Source: Trileptium ribeirensis
Taxonomy: Eukaryota; Nematoda; Enoplea; Enoplida; Thoracostomopsidae
Direction: 5' to 3'
Length of the DNA: 64,000 nucleotides
Assembly: GCA_030248225.1 (NCBI GenBank)
Contig: JASANE010028662.1
Span: 45,641-109,640 of the forward strand
Below, one piece after another: positions 1 through 13,000 of the stretch. The translations under genes were made by a program, and so were the position numbers. The stretch's first letter is position 1, and every line of letters begins with the position of its first letter. Under the pieces are notes generated by a model that was given only the letters and a program-made list of their open reading frames with translations, did not search any database and was not told where the DNA came from.

Positions 1-957
1 CACATTTTCTTGGACCAAAGCTGAAGCAAATACTTCAAACTACCCTACATTATTATAAAAATGTAGTTTAAGACTCCATTACTAAAAATGCACTCATATA
101 TACCTGGGTTCTCCATTCACAAAAAATTTTACCAGGAGGCATGAACCAGGGGGCCCCTAGTTACAAAACGGGGCGCCCGATCTAGCCAGGGGTCAAAAAT
201 CTAGTCAAAAATACTGCCCAAATGCTTAGATGGACAGAAAAAGCGATTCTGAAACAAATTATGACAAAATTTACGAGATTTTTGACCTCAACCAGAATTT
301 TTAACACAAAGTAAATTTCATTTCATGATCTTTGGGTGCTTTTTACGGAGTGGAAACAAAAAAGTTGCCAAGAGGCGATGAGCCGGACAAAAATTTTAGC
401 AGGAGGAGCAAACCGGTGCAGCTCGGTTTTTACCATGGGGTTATTGAAAAATCCAGAGGCTCCCACCCCCCCATTTTTGATTGTGCTCGAAATATTCGCT
501 ACGGCTCGGTAAATTAAAACATGCGGTATGGGTGCATCATATATTTAGGCTTACTCCTGACATTAATATGCTGCATTTTATCAGAATATTAAATACGAAA
601 ATGTGTTACAATACTATAAATGAAATATGTAGTAATAGTAATTACTAGTTCTTGTACGTAGCAGTATGTGTAAAGAGCCTACATACTATTACGGACGAGA
701 AATAAAAGGCCATATTTCACATACAGCTCTAATTAGTCATTCAACTTATGTTTATTCCCAATGATTTTTTGATTTTTGGTTCTGTCCGAAACTTCGTTAA
801 TACATTAAGCGCATTACATGTCTTGACGAACAACACCAAAATACTACACCTTGGACCTATATAACTCTCAAAAATATTTAGATTTTTGAGAAATGAATTT
901 AATAAACCCGTCTGACAAAATTATTATATATTAATTAAAATGAAACAAACAACTTAC
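1..957. other. Intron 9 of Groucho, no exon seen
   Basis: Mostly AT-rich intron sequence on the minus-strand gene. I searched by eye for the next TLE segment (S/P-rich, then WD40) and found none. A G/C-rich patch at about 135-195 and the Ser/Pro-like frame near 450 do not match the family. Confidence 0.5.
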
Positions 958-1023
958 ATCATCACCAACATTTCCACTAACGTCAACCACAAGCTCATCG
1001 CCAGATTTGTTATCGTCAGATTC
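958..1023 (-). CDS. gro/TLE: Groucho exon 9 (acidic VVDV motif)
   Basis: A 66-bp phase-0 exon follows acceptor GAGGTTTCAG and ends at donor GAT|GTAAGT. It encodes ESDDNKSGDELVVDVSG and then NVGDD, matching the highly conserved TLE segment DSDGDKSDDNLVVDVSNED just after the NLS, a region described as a CK2 target. It is the last exon visible; the next donor-side intron runs off the window. The 957 bases to its left hold no recognisable continuation. Confidence 0.94.
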
Positions 1024-4000
1024 CTGAAACCTCATTTTTAGTTGCTACAACCACTTATACAAACATAGTTACATACAGCACGCGTCAGAAATGAACGTTG
1101 GCTTCGTCAAGCTTACGACACGGCCCGGCTTACATTAACCATTACTTACAATCAAACAAAAACCAAAATAAGCTACGTTCTGTATGTGTTCAGCTAATCA
1201 CAATTTACATCACCAGTGAAATTACAGATTAAATTGCTGTCCGTTTAATTCCAGATTACTGCACCTGGGGTATACGTAGAAAATGTTCCGGCCCTATAAT
1301 AGCCCTGTGATATTCCCTAGCACATTAAAAATATGATTCTTGCATTAACAATGCGATAAATGTTGATTGGAGTAGTATTACACGGATACAATGAAACACA
1401 GCCAGTTCGTTAGCCATAGCGTGTCTAAGGGAGTGTTCCCACGCTCAAACTTTTTGCTCAAATTTTGGACCATTGTAATAATTATCCTTTAAGAATCGTC
1501 GTCGAATTTTAAACCCAAAATCCGAGAAAAAATTTGGAACATGTGAACCAGCCTAAGTTCCAGCTCGCTATGACGAATTTAACGCCTAATACGGATGAAC
1601 GGCCTCTCCGGTTACTGGTATACGATTGGTAAATAAACTTGTTTGCTGGTGTATTAGACTATTTAGGGATACATCATAAGTATCCTCATTGTAATATAAG
1701 TAAAAAATAATATCGACACTTTACAACTAAAATGAGGCGCAAGCAATAATCCTGTGCTGAACACTCTGTTATTAGTTCACTAATACTCAATGCAGCATAA
1801 CTCCAACTGTACAATGTACCTATAGTCCTCGTCAGAAATGACTGTCACGTTTCGAACGAACGAACATCGAACAGAAATCGAACAAAATTCGAACACATTT
1901 GGAACAAAATTTTGAAATTATCGAGCGAACATCGAACGAACTTCGAGCGAGCATCGAACGAACTTCGAGCGAGCATCGAACGAAGACCACTCATTTCTGG
2001 CGAGTACTGTATATACTCTACTTCCTGTTTCCAGCTCCTTACAAAAACCTCTACCGCGCTTCAACAAAACTTACTCTAAAAATCTTCCTGCAAAACCATG
2101 ACATTGATTTTAGGATGCATTAGGTTTTAATAAAATTAACTGTTCGTTATTTAAAAAACATGTCACGCAACTTAAGATTTAGCCTTTACATGACCTTATT
2201 TAGCTCCACGAATCTTCACATTAATATTGAAAAGTTACAGGCTGCTAGCTTTCTTCGGTTTCCTGTTGGCTTTGTTGACTGAGATCGACTCCGGCTTGGA
2301 CTACTTGTCGAATTCCGCGACTGGAATGCATGTCACGCAACTTAAGATTTAGCCTTCAAATGACCTTATTTAGCTCCACGAATCTTCACATTAATAGTTA
2401 AAGTGCTTACGTTTTCACACGCGGCTACCTTCCTCCGTTTTCCTGTTGGCTCTGTTGACTGAGATCGACTCAAACTTGGACTACTCATCGAATTCCGTGA
2501 CTGGAATAAATTATATATTATTATTATGTGTTAAGGTCAAACAATTACAACATACTACTGCTAAATCATTATAGGCAACTGATAAAATTGAATTGTGCAA
2601 TCTTGTCAAAATCTGGAATTCAGCGATAGCCTTATGAGATTGGTTCATAATAATATCCGAGAACCATTCCAGAACTTCATAAAAATTTAGATTTTGTCTG
2701 TAGCCAAACCTAGATCGGACGTCTATTATTATAAATGTACCATGACTGACATTTTGCTACATACCTTATTTATACCATATTGCTCCACTTAGTTTCAAAT
2801 TAAAATGACATTATCGTGGCAATAAGACAGAAAACAGTGAAAGATGATCAAGCTGCGATAGTCATGTTTCGTGCTATAAATGTTTTCAAATGCAACTTCA
2901 TTCATTTAAACTAGAATATCCATAAGTTACAAGATACATAATATGAATGCATCAAGGACAATTTTCAAGCACATGAAACCACACAAAATCACTAGTGTAT
3001 CATGTATCTCTGTTTTTAAAAAATAATGAAATTTTCGAAAGTTTTTAACAAATTTTATTAAAAATTATAATTTAAAACTTATTTTTACACTATTATGTAC
3101 GAGTGTCTAGCGACTGCACTATTAGATGATTTATAGAATGCAAACATTAAAACCTACATATAGATCCGTGGTAATAGTAGGTCCAAAATTGAAAAAATAC
3201 AAAAAATTATTGTTTGCTGTCAACGTTTCACACTTTAGCCTCTGAAGCGTGCCACACGGATAACAACATACGTACAGTACGCGCCATAAATGACCATCGC
3301 ATTTCGAATTAGTGGCTCGTTGGATATTTCGAAAATTTTTAAATCAGTAAATAAATTCTATTTTAAGAACAAATTTATTTCGAGCGAGTCGCGAGCGTGC
3401 GACAGTCATTTTTGACGGATACTCTACTCTCTATAGTAGATTTAATATAATTAAACTCACGTGTCCACTTACTGTGGCCACACACTCTTATATGCATGTC
3501 GTTAATCGCCAACAAACAAATTCACTTAGAATAGTTGAATCCTGAGTGATATTGAAGAGTTCTCATTGGTCAAGGCTGTGAAATTTGGCGGCGTCTGTAA
3601 TTTATGGTGTGATATACATAACTCAACTTCAGATAAGCAAATTAGCTCTCCAGATAGCTCTTTCAAAAGCTTAAATCTCTCTAGACGCAAAACCGATTCC
3701 AACTCCTTTTCCCTCAAAAGAGGGTCCGAATAGGGTTACTAGGGGTCCCATTAAAACACGATGACTCTGGATAACCACAGGCGTTATCTGACCAAGTTAT
3801 GGCTCATTTTGTTAGGAAAGTTTACCTTTATAATGCTATGTGGAGCACACTGTTTCCCAGGCAGGTCACTTACACTCCAGCGTTGGGTTAAAATCAGTGT
3901 GGGCACATGAGCCCTTGAGATCCCAGAAAATACCAAATTTGTCCTATCTCCTCAACCACTGGAACGATTCGACTGCGGCTGAATTCATTTTCTTAAGAAA

Positions 4001-7000
4001 CCAAAAATATTAATAGCTATGATCGGTGCGTTGCTATAGACCTAACCTGCCAGGCAGGGTTGTATCAGGATTGGGTTTTAAATTGGCCCTTGGGATCCCG
4101 TAGACACTAAATTGTTCATAATCTCCTTAAAAACCAGAGCGATCCGGCCGCGGTTGGACTCATTCTGTTCAGAAAGCAAATCTCTATTTATTTACACTCA
4201 GAATTCACTTTCCTTGGCAATGAGACAAGTCTCTTGTTGTAATGCTAATTGTGCAAAAGCTAAAACTTGCTCACACAACGACGAATATTATTAACCGTGC
4301 CCTCCCCTCGATATCACCAAAAGCTTGCTAAGCAAGTGTTGTTATTCCGCTTGTCACTACATATTTGAACATATGCCCAACTCGGCTACTATAGATTTTA
4401 AAGTGACGGGGCAAATTCTAGAGCGGTGTTGGCTACAAGAAATAAAGAGCACGATTATCATCACAAAAATGACAACATTCGTTGCTAGAAATAATAATTA
4501 CTACATTCGATCGGAATACATTCGTAAACCCTATTCAATTGTAGCACCAGGAGGACGTTATTTCACAGCGAAAAAAAGTAATTTCTTCCCACCAAAACCA
4601 ACATTCAAAGTATATATGCTATAAAATTAAATCTATTACCCAAGTCAACAATAATAATGCTTGGGAATCCTGAGCTAGTGTTCGCTGAATAATTACACAC
4701 AAATTATTACTGGTAATCGCTGTTCTTCCGAGCCAATACTGGACCCTGCCGAAAGATGATGATGCGGTTGATGAACATTTGCAAGTTGCTGCTGTTGTTG
4801 AGACTGTGCAGATATTGATGCTGCGTTCATCTGGTGATGTCCTGGGTGATGCGAAGTACTGGCTGAATGGCTAGACGACTGCTGAGAACTCACGTGGTGA
4901 CTGCCTGTCTGCCCAGGTTCGTCTTTAACTGCTGTTGATGCCGACAACGTTGTGACTGGTTGCTGCAGCCCTATTATATGTGGTGGTTGTGGGGGCATTA
5001 AGCCGGGTGGTAAAGCTCCCGGTGGAAAGAAACAGCCAGCAACGCCGCCGAATCCGCTACCCGGTGGAGCAAGCCCTGATAATGACTGTGGCAAAGCACC
5101 GGGAACCATTCCTGGCACCGAATGTCCACCACCACCGTGGCCGCCCGGCGTTGCCCCGCTCATTGTTGCCAAAAGTCCGACTGCAGCTGCTAGTGAGGTA
5201 GACGGCATCGACGTTGACGAAGAGGGCAGTGAAGGCATCATACCTCCGGGTACGGCTGTCTGAAAAGGTACCGGACCACCTGAGCCGGGTGGCGGACACG
5301 CCGTGCCCTGCCCCGAAGGCGGCCCAATGGGTCCATTGGCAGCCGAAATAGACGGTGTCGCAGATGCGGCATGAGGACTAGCCAGACCCGCAAGTTGTAT
5401 GCCCGCTATTCCGGCAGCTACAGGTCCAGCGCTGTTCACTGCTTGAGCTTGAGCGGCGGCTGCATGGGCGGCAAGTTGCTGGGCGTGCATTTGTTGCTAT
5501 AACAAAAACCGTAAAAATATATATAGAAATCATCAAATGTATTGGCAATGAATCTTATCGCATTGCCAGGGCGACGGGCTAACTCAACTTGGGTTTGACT
5601 CCCTCAACTGAAAGCTTGATGAAATCTCTGTTTGCGCCATTTTGCTAAGCTCGAAGTCCCATTCTTAGTTCGAAAAAAACGGGCTGATGAGGTTGGGTCT
5701 GGTCGCGAAGGCTTCGAGAAACCATATTATTTATTTCTCGAGAACCGGTACAGACATGAGTTTTTGGAACATAAAATTATTTTTTCCGCCTTATGCATAG
5801 ATTCCTTTCGTAACGATTATGCACATGGCACCAAAAAAATTTGAAATGGCCGATCACAAAATTTTAAAATGCAAAATTGAAATAGGAAGGCCAAATTTTT
5901 TGAACGTAAAAAAATTTATTTAGTACGACTTGCAACGCCATTAAGTAGGCCGGGCGCCGCAGAGCCTTGCTATGTTTGGATTGGTATCATTGACCTATTT
6001 TCTCAGGCGTGGCGAATGCTATCTCTGGGGGCATTGCCAAGGCACCCCCTTGACGGATTAACTATCGCACAGGGGAGCAGAGGTAGAAGGTAGGTAGGTA
6101 GGTAGAGGAATAGACGATATTAAGCGCCGCTTTGCACGTTTTAATGCAGAAAAACAAAGTTATTGCCCATTTTGAACCCACCAGAAATCCGAAAATAATA
6201 ACAAAACATCTGAGCTATATATAGCTGAAAAGGGGCGACCTGATTTCGAATCAATCAGTTTTGGGGGTGAGATATTATTGGGGGTGAGATATTATTGGGG
6301 GTCCAGAGATAATGGGGCAGGGGCGTCGCCAAGGAGGGCCATGCCCCCAGTTCGAATTTACAGCGCCCCTCCAGAAAGCCTTGGTGCCACCAGTTCGGAT
6401 TTTTTGCCCTTACAGAAACCTTGGTGCCCCCCGTTCGAATTTACAGTTAACTTGTGCCTCTCCAGAAAGCCTTGGTGCCCCCCAAGTCCGAATTTACAGC
6501 TAACTTGTGCCAATCCAGAAAGCCTTGGTGGCCCCAGTTCGAATTTACAGCTAACTTGTGCCAATCCAGAAAGACTTGGTGCCCCCCAGTTAGGATTTTC
6601 TCGCTACGCACCTGCAATGGGGTAATAGCTGAAAAGATGATGGGGCCCTTCCCTGAGTCTTTTTTCCTTCTGAGATACTATCATGTATCTTCGCACTTCC
6701 AAAATCAAATCTTCAAGTTTGTAACACCAAATTGTGTATCAAGCGACCATGAATATATCTGTTTATGTTAGTGTTTCCTAATATAAACATAAACAAGGAC
6801 TATTATATATATATACATATTTATATATCTTATTAGCCACCCCAACTCAAATTCTATCCTTAAATAAATACCGTGTTCAAACAATCCCATCTAAAGTAAG
6901 CCAAACCAAAATTTTCAATTATTGGTGTACATATTTAGTTACACACAAAAAAAATCATTCAATTATTAGAGATAATAATAATATACAAGCTAAGTAAATA

Positions 7001-10000
7001 AAAAATATATAAACGAATTAATAAATAATAAACAAACAAACATTTTTGAAAAATTTAAGCGCATAAATATTTGAACAACCCAACACAATCAACAAACATA
7101 AGCAGGATTTCAGAAGCGTTCAATAATATACATACCAATATGATATATACACATATAAATACAGACTAATAATATTACACACTTTACTGTAGAATATATA
7201 GATACAAGTGTGTGTATCTATGTATTTATCATGTATGTTTCGTACCAAAACATACACAATTGTATATTATATATACTTATCGTTCGGGGTTCAATCGGAG
7301 CCTTCATTTATCCTCCATTTTGAATGCGTTTCAAAAGCAGAACATTGCAGTAAATGTAGTCTCGTATGTTTATGTACCATAGGAACTGAATAAAATTTGA
7401 TTTGGTTTGATTTGATTTTCTGACCCAAAGAATTTTTAGCTGGTCAACAAAAAAATACGGAAGCTTACCCAAGGAAATTTCATGATAATAGGCAAAGTTA
7501 AACTCAAATTATATGTGTAGCATGCATGGCGACTATTCAACACTTGATCTCATTCATTAGCATTTCATTTCAATCAGTTTTCACACGTATGTAGATGGCC
7601 GTTTTTTACATTTGAATGAACCAATGAATGTGGCCAAAGGCGTTGGCATATTTAGAATTCTTTTTTGGGGCAAGGCAAGTTCGAGTCACCCTATTTAGTG
7701 GCGGTATATAAAAAATTTTTCATGTTACACATATATATACTATATTGCCAGATGGGTTAGACAGGTCTTTTCCTTTAGCCCTTGCCACCCTTTCGGAAAA
7801 AATTTTTTTCTCTATAAATGAAAAATTTTATATACCATTCGAACCGCGATGAAGGGCTGAGTCGAGTGGTCGCGATCAATTCATGGGGTAACGACTTAGG
7901 CAAAGCCTTCGGCCCAGGTAACTCTGAGGTGCAATACGCTATATCGCTAGAAAAAAGAACAGCTAAGAGCGGGGGTTCGGGGTAGTGTGTCTCATATAAG
8001 GACCTTCGGGGTAGTGTGTCTCATATAAGGACCTAAGCTTAGGATATCGAGAACGGCATAGCATTCATTACACGTTGGCCCTTCAAGGTTACCTTGGCCA
8101 CTAACTCTAATCGTTACCTCGTGAACCGATCATTCTCGGTACATTCGACTCAGCTCGTTTCGCGGTTCGGGCCGAAATAGACATTTTCTAAACCGAGTCG
8201 AATGATATCAAAGTCATCGCTTTTCCTTCAAAATTGACTAAATTCGGTCTGGGGCCTAAAGGAAAAGCCACCCCCCCACAATTTTTGCTGCCAAACAGGA
8301 AAAAAACTAGCCGTCATTAAAATTAATGTAAACACTACCTCCACTTTTTTACCGGGCCCCTCCACTGCTGAAGAGCTTGAGACACCCCTGGCAGTTAGTA
8401 TACAATTATACTACTTGCGATATTATGATTATTGTATATGCATTTTCACCAAAACTACCGACTACAAATATTTTCACCAAAACTACCGACTACAAATATT
8501 TTCAGAGTTACTTTGTACAAAAAAATGCTTCATCGGACACTGATGGTTGTTCTAGCCCAGGTTTACAGGGATCGACTCGCCAAATCAATCCGATGGTTAC
8601 ACACACATTTAACCGAAATAATGCATATGCAGTTGTAAACTGGCTGCAGTGGGACACAAGCCAAACCTCGTGACAGGGGTACAGCAAGCGAAAAACGGGC
8701 GGCCCCACTTCTCGACAAAAATAGCGCCCCTTTCCCTTATGGAGCGCGCCGTTTTCTTTTATCCTTCGTACAATGATCTGGGTGCCTGAGTCGTGGGGTA
8801 CCGCTCCCAACAGCCCCAAGTGGGACTAGGCACCTGAACCGCTCCCCGGACCCCAATTCGACAAATAATTAGCCAACCATCCATCAAGGACGCAATGTCG
8901 TGTTTTTGTGTTATTTGCTTTAGCATCAATATTTACACAAAAGAACTCGAGTGTATTATTATGCAGTGCGCAATATTTACACGCTTAGCTATGGTTATAT
9001 AAATAAACATACATTGTGTATTAAATTTTTCACATTAAATTATATCAAAATTGATAACATTACATTAAATACTTTTAATAAGCAAACAAACAATATTAGT
9101 CTAAGCCGCAACGCTCTCAATACTATTAGTCTTTGTAATAAGCTAAAATGCTTCAACTACCTTTGTGACAAGATTAAGCAAACAAATACAAAGCCGAACC
9201 GTACTGCAGCTCCCAATGTTTCTCTCTATCTCTCTCTTTGTTGTAGAAGAATACACTCTGACTCCATTTTCGTTTACAAAAGGCATAATAGCAAAAACAA
9301 ACAATCCGATCGAACCCTATTTAAACAAACACTCAATTACTGTTCATATTGAAGCGATGTTCGTTAGTTAAACAAACGACGGTTACAACATAGACATACG
9401 TAAGTGGAAGCAGCGGATGATGTTTTAAGAATATAATTTCCTTTTTTTATTTATTTAAATATTTCGATGATGGAGAGTTCATTCCGGATACAAAACCCCT
9501 TCCAAAAGCTGCAAAATCCGATCATCGCTAATAAAAACGACTTACAACGAAAAACAGGAACAATTATTATACAAATTATACTGCTCACTTACCATCAAAA
9601 TGCTATTCAACTGTCCAATTGTTATATTTTTAGCTTGATCAACTGCAGCGATCACTTGTTGTTGTTGCTGAAAAAATGACAAACGTAATCGAGGCCACGA
9701 ACAAATAATCACGTTCTGTTAGTGAATCGGCATTGCCTATAGTGGTCTGAGAGATGAAAATTAAGGCATGCCTACACCAAGAGAATCCTAAAATGTTCGA
9801 CAGTCTTGCACAAAGATGGATTCATAAACACAAGAGCCACGTCGTTAAATCTACGTGAGACATGCAATGTTTCTATGAATGTCGGTGCACGAAATCTCAC
9901 AAAAATTATATACTGTATATGCGACAAAAATAAAAAATAGAATTCATTATAATTTAAATAGTTTCGAAATCTTGAACGAGCCACTCGCTCGAAATGCGAC

Positions 10001-13000
10001 AGTCATTTCTAACGGGTATAATACTGTACCAGGTTAACTAACGCGTTAACTACTTACGTTTGAATAGAAATGTAATTTGACAGCCGGTCGGTGGCTTCAG
10101 TCATGTCAAGGTTTTTGCTAAAGGTTTACATACTTTTCCGCCCGGGGTAGTAGAAATTCTTGTCTCTATGTCTAAGCCCAAGCCCAGCCTCGATCACAAT
10201 TGGGCATTAAATTTTTCAGCAGCCTTCACTCGATACTATGTAGATACTCATATCCACCCCATGAAGTCTAAAGTACTCCGGTTATCCAACAATGTTATTT
10301 ATGGAAGTAGGAAGTTGTCATGTTAACTGCTGTAGTGACCACGTTGGAATAGAATACAATGACAATCTCAATTTTTAGTTCCTCACGAAGAATCCGAATA
10401 TTTTTATAGCGTCGTACCAAAGCATACCGAGTAAAAACAACTAAACTTACATCAGGAGGTAATCTTGGAATCACCATGTCAATTATAGACTGCAAATTTT
10501 TCGCCACTTGTGACTAAAAACAATTATGTAACTGCTAAACCAGTATATACAATCTGTCACAATGCAACCATCAAACTCTAACACTTCACTCAAGTTAGCG
10601 TAGAGACTAGACGATGTATCACTCATCTCTTGGCAGGTGCAGAGTCATGGATAGAGCTTAATGTTCCTTAACCACGAGGATGGCGTCAAGGGACATCCGT
10701 GTAGAGAAAGCCACTTGTGACTAAAAACAAAAACAATTATGTATATAACTGCTAAACCAGAATATACAATCTGTGAGAATGCAACCATCAAACTCTAACA
10801 CTTCAGTCAAGTTGGCGTAGAGACTAGACCATGAATCACTCATCTCCTAGCAGGTGCAGAGTCATGGATAGAGCTTAATGTTCCTTAACCACGAGGATGG
10901 CGTCAAGGGACATCCGGAAGCCTGGACTAAAAACAAAAACAATTATGTATATAACGCTAAACCAGAATATACAACGGAGAAGCAACCACAAACCACACCA
11001 GCAAGTAGCGAGAGACAGACGAAACCCCCCAGCAGGCAGAGCAAAGCAACGCCAACCCAGGCGTGTAGAGAAAGCCACTTGTGACTAAAAACAAAAACAA
11101 TTATGTATATAACTGCTAAACCAGAATATACAATCTGTGAGAATGCAACCATCAAACTCTAACACTTCAGTCAAGTTGGCGTAGAGACTAGACGATGAAT
11201 CACTCATCTCCTAGCAGGTGCAGAGTCATTGATAGAGCTTAATGTTCCTTAACCACGAGGATGGCGTCAAGGTACATCCGTGTAGAGAAAGCCACTTGTG
11301 ACTAAAAACAAAAACAATTATGTATATAACTGCTAAACCAGAATATACAATCTGTGAGAATGCAACCATCAAACTCTAACACTTCAGTCAAGTTGGCGTA
11401 GAGACTAGACCATGAATCACTCATCTCCTAGCAGGTGCAGAGTCATGGATAGAGCTTAATGTTCCTTAACCACGAGGATGGCGTCAAGGGACATCCGTGT
11501 AGAGAAAGCCACTTGTGACTAAAAACAAAAACAATTATGTATATAACTGCTAAACCAGAATATACAATCTGTGAGAATGCAACCATCAAACTCTAACACT
11601 TCAGTCAAGTTAGCGTAGAGACTAGACGATGAATCACTCATCTCCTAGCAGGTGCAGAGTCATTGATAGAGCTTAATGTTCCTTAACCACGAGGATGGCG
11701 TCAAGGTACATCCGTGTAGAGAAAGCCACTTGTGACTAAAAACAAAAACAATTATGTATATAACTGCTAAACCAGAATATACAATCTGTGAGAATGCAAC
11801 CATCAAACTCTAACACTTCACTCAAGTTAGCGTAGAGACTAGACGATGTATCACTCATCTCTTGGCAGGCGCAGAGTCATGGATAGAGCTTAATTTTCCT
11901 TAACCACGAGGATGGCGTCAAGGGACATCCGTGTAGAGAAAGCCACTTGTGACTAAAAACAAAAACAATTATGTATATAACTGCTAAACCAGAATATACA
12001 ATCTGTGAGAATGCAACCATCAAACTCTAACACTTCAGTCAAGTTAGGGTAGAGACTAGACGATGAATCACTCATCTCCTAGCAGGTGCAGAGTCATGGA
12101 TAGAGCTTAATGTTCCTTAACCATGAGGATGACGTCAAGGGACATCCGTGTAGAGAAAGCCACTTGTGACTAAAAACAAAAACAATTGTGTATATAACTG
12201 CTAAACCAGAATATACAATCTGTGAGAATGCAACCATCAAACTCTAACAGTTCAGTCAAGTTAGCGTAGAGACTAGACGATGAATCACTCATCTCCTAGC
12301 AGGTGCAGAGTCATGGATAGAGCTTAATGTTCCTTAACCACGAGGATGGCGTCAAGGGACATCCGTGTAGAGAAAGCCACTTGTGACTAAAAACGGAACA
12401 ATTATGTATATAACTGCTAAACCAGAATATACAATCTGTGAGAATGCAACCATCACTCTCACTTCGTCAAGTTAGCGTAGAGACTAGACGATGAATCACT
12501 CATCTCCTAGCAGGGCACAGTCATGATAGAGCTTAATGTTCCTTAACCACGAGGATGCGTCAAGGACATCCGTGTAGAGAAAGCCACTTGTGACTAAAAC
12601 AAAAACAATTATGTATATAACTGCTAAACCAATTACAATCTGTGAGAAACAACCATCAAACTCTAACACTTCAGTCAAGAGCGAGAGACTAGACGAGAAT
12701 CACTCATCTCCAGCAGGGCAGAGTCATAAGAGCAAGTTCCAACCACGAGGAGGCGTCAAGGACATCCGTGAGAGAAAGCCACTGTGACAAAAACAAAAAC
12801 AATATGTATATAACTGCAAACGAATATACAGACGTGAGGCAACTCTAACACTTCACTCAAGTTAGCGTAGAGACTAGACGATGTATCACTCATCTCTTGG
12901 CAGGCGCAGAGTCATGGATAGAGCTTAATTTTCCTTAACCACGAGGATGGCGTCAAGGGACATCCGTGTAGAGAAAGCCACTTGTGACTAAAAACAAAAA

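Larger units (their letters stand above)
2159..2506. repeat. 170-bp tandem duplication containing exon 8
   Basis: The run starting CATGTCACGCAACTTAAG at 2159 recurs at 2329, giving two units of about 170-178 bp. Each unit holds an acceptor, an exon 8 body and the shared downstream intron. The units differ by scattered substitutions and by the donor deletion in the first (copy B), so the duplication is not very recent. Confidence 0.85.

Noticed and set aside
1..957. WD40 or SP-domain exons of Groucho
   Set aside because: No frame on the minus strand resembles the conserved WD40 sequence; they must lie outside the window.
1427..1556. Small MITE with ends like 28,100 (GGAGTGTTCCCACGCTC)
   Set aside because: The left end is clear but the right end is only a weak match, so it is noted as a single related end rather than called as an element.
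3454..3500. Strong donor-like CAG|GTAAGT-type site on the minus strand near 3,473
   Set aside because: The preceding sequence encodes nothing like the family and no suitable acceptor pair was found.
3526..3717. Possible extra Groucho exon in intron 7
   Set aside because: The minus-strand frame shows no TLE similarity, and exons 7 and 8 already join in phase.
4952..5263. 103-codon plus-strand open frame opposite Groucho exon 7
   Set aside because: Gly/Pro-rich mirror of the low-complexity exon; the minus strand has splice sites, phase and family similarity.
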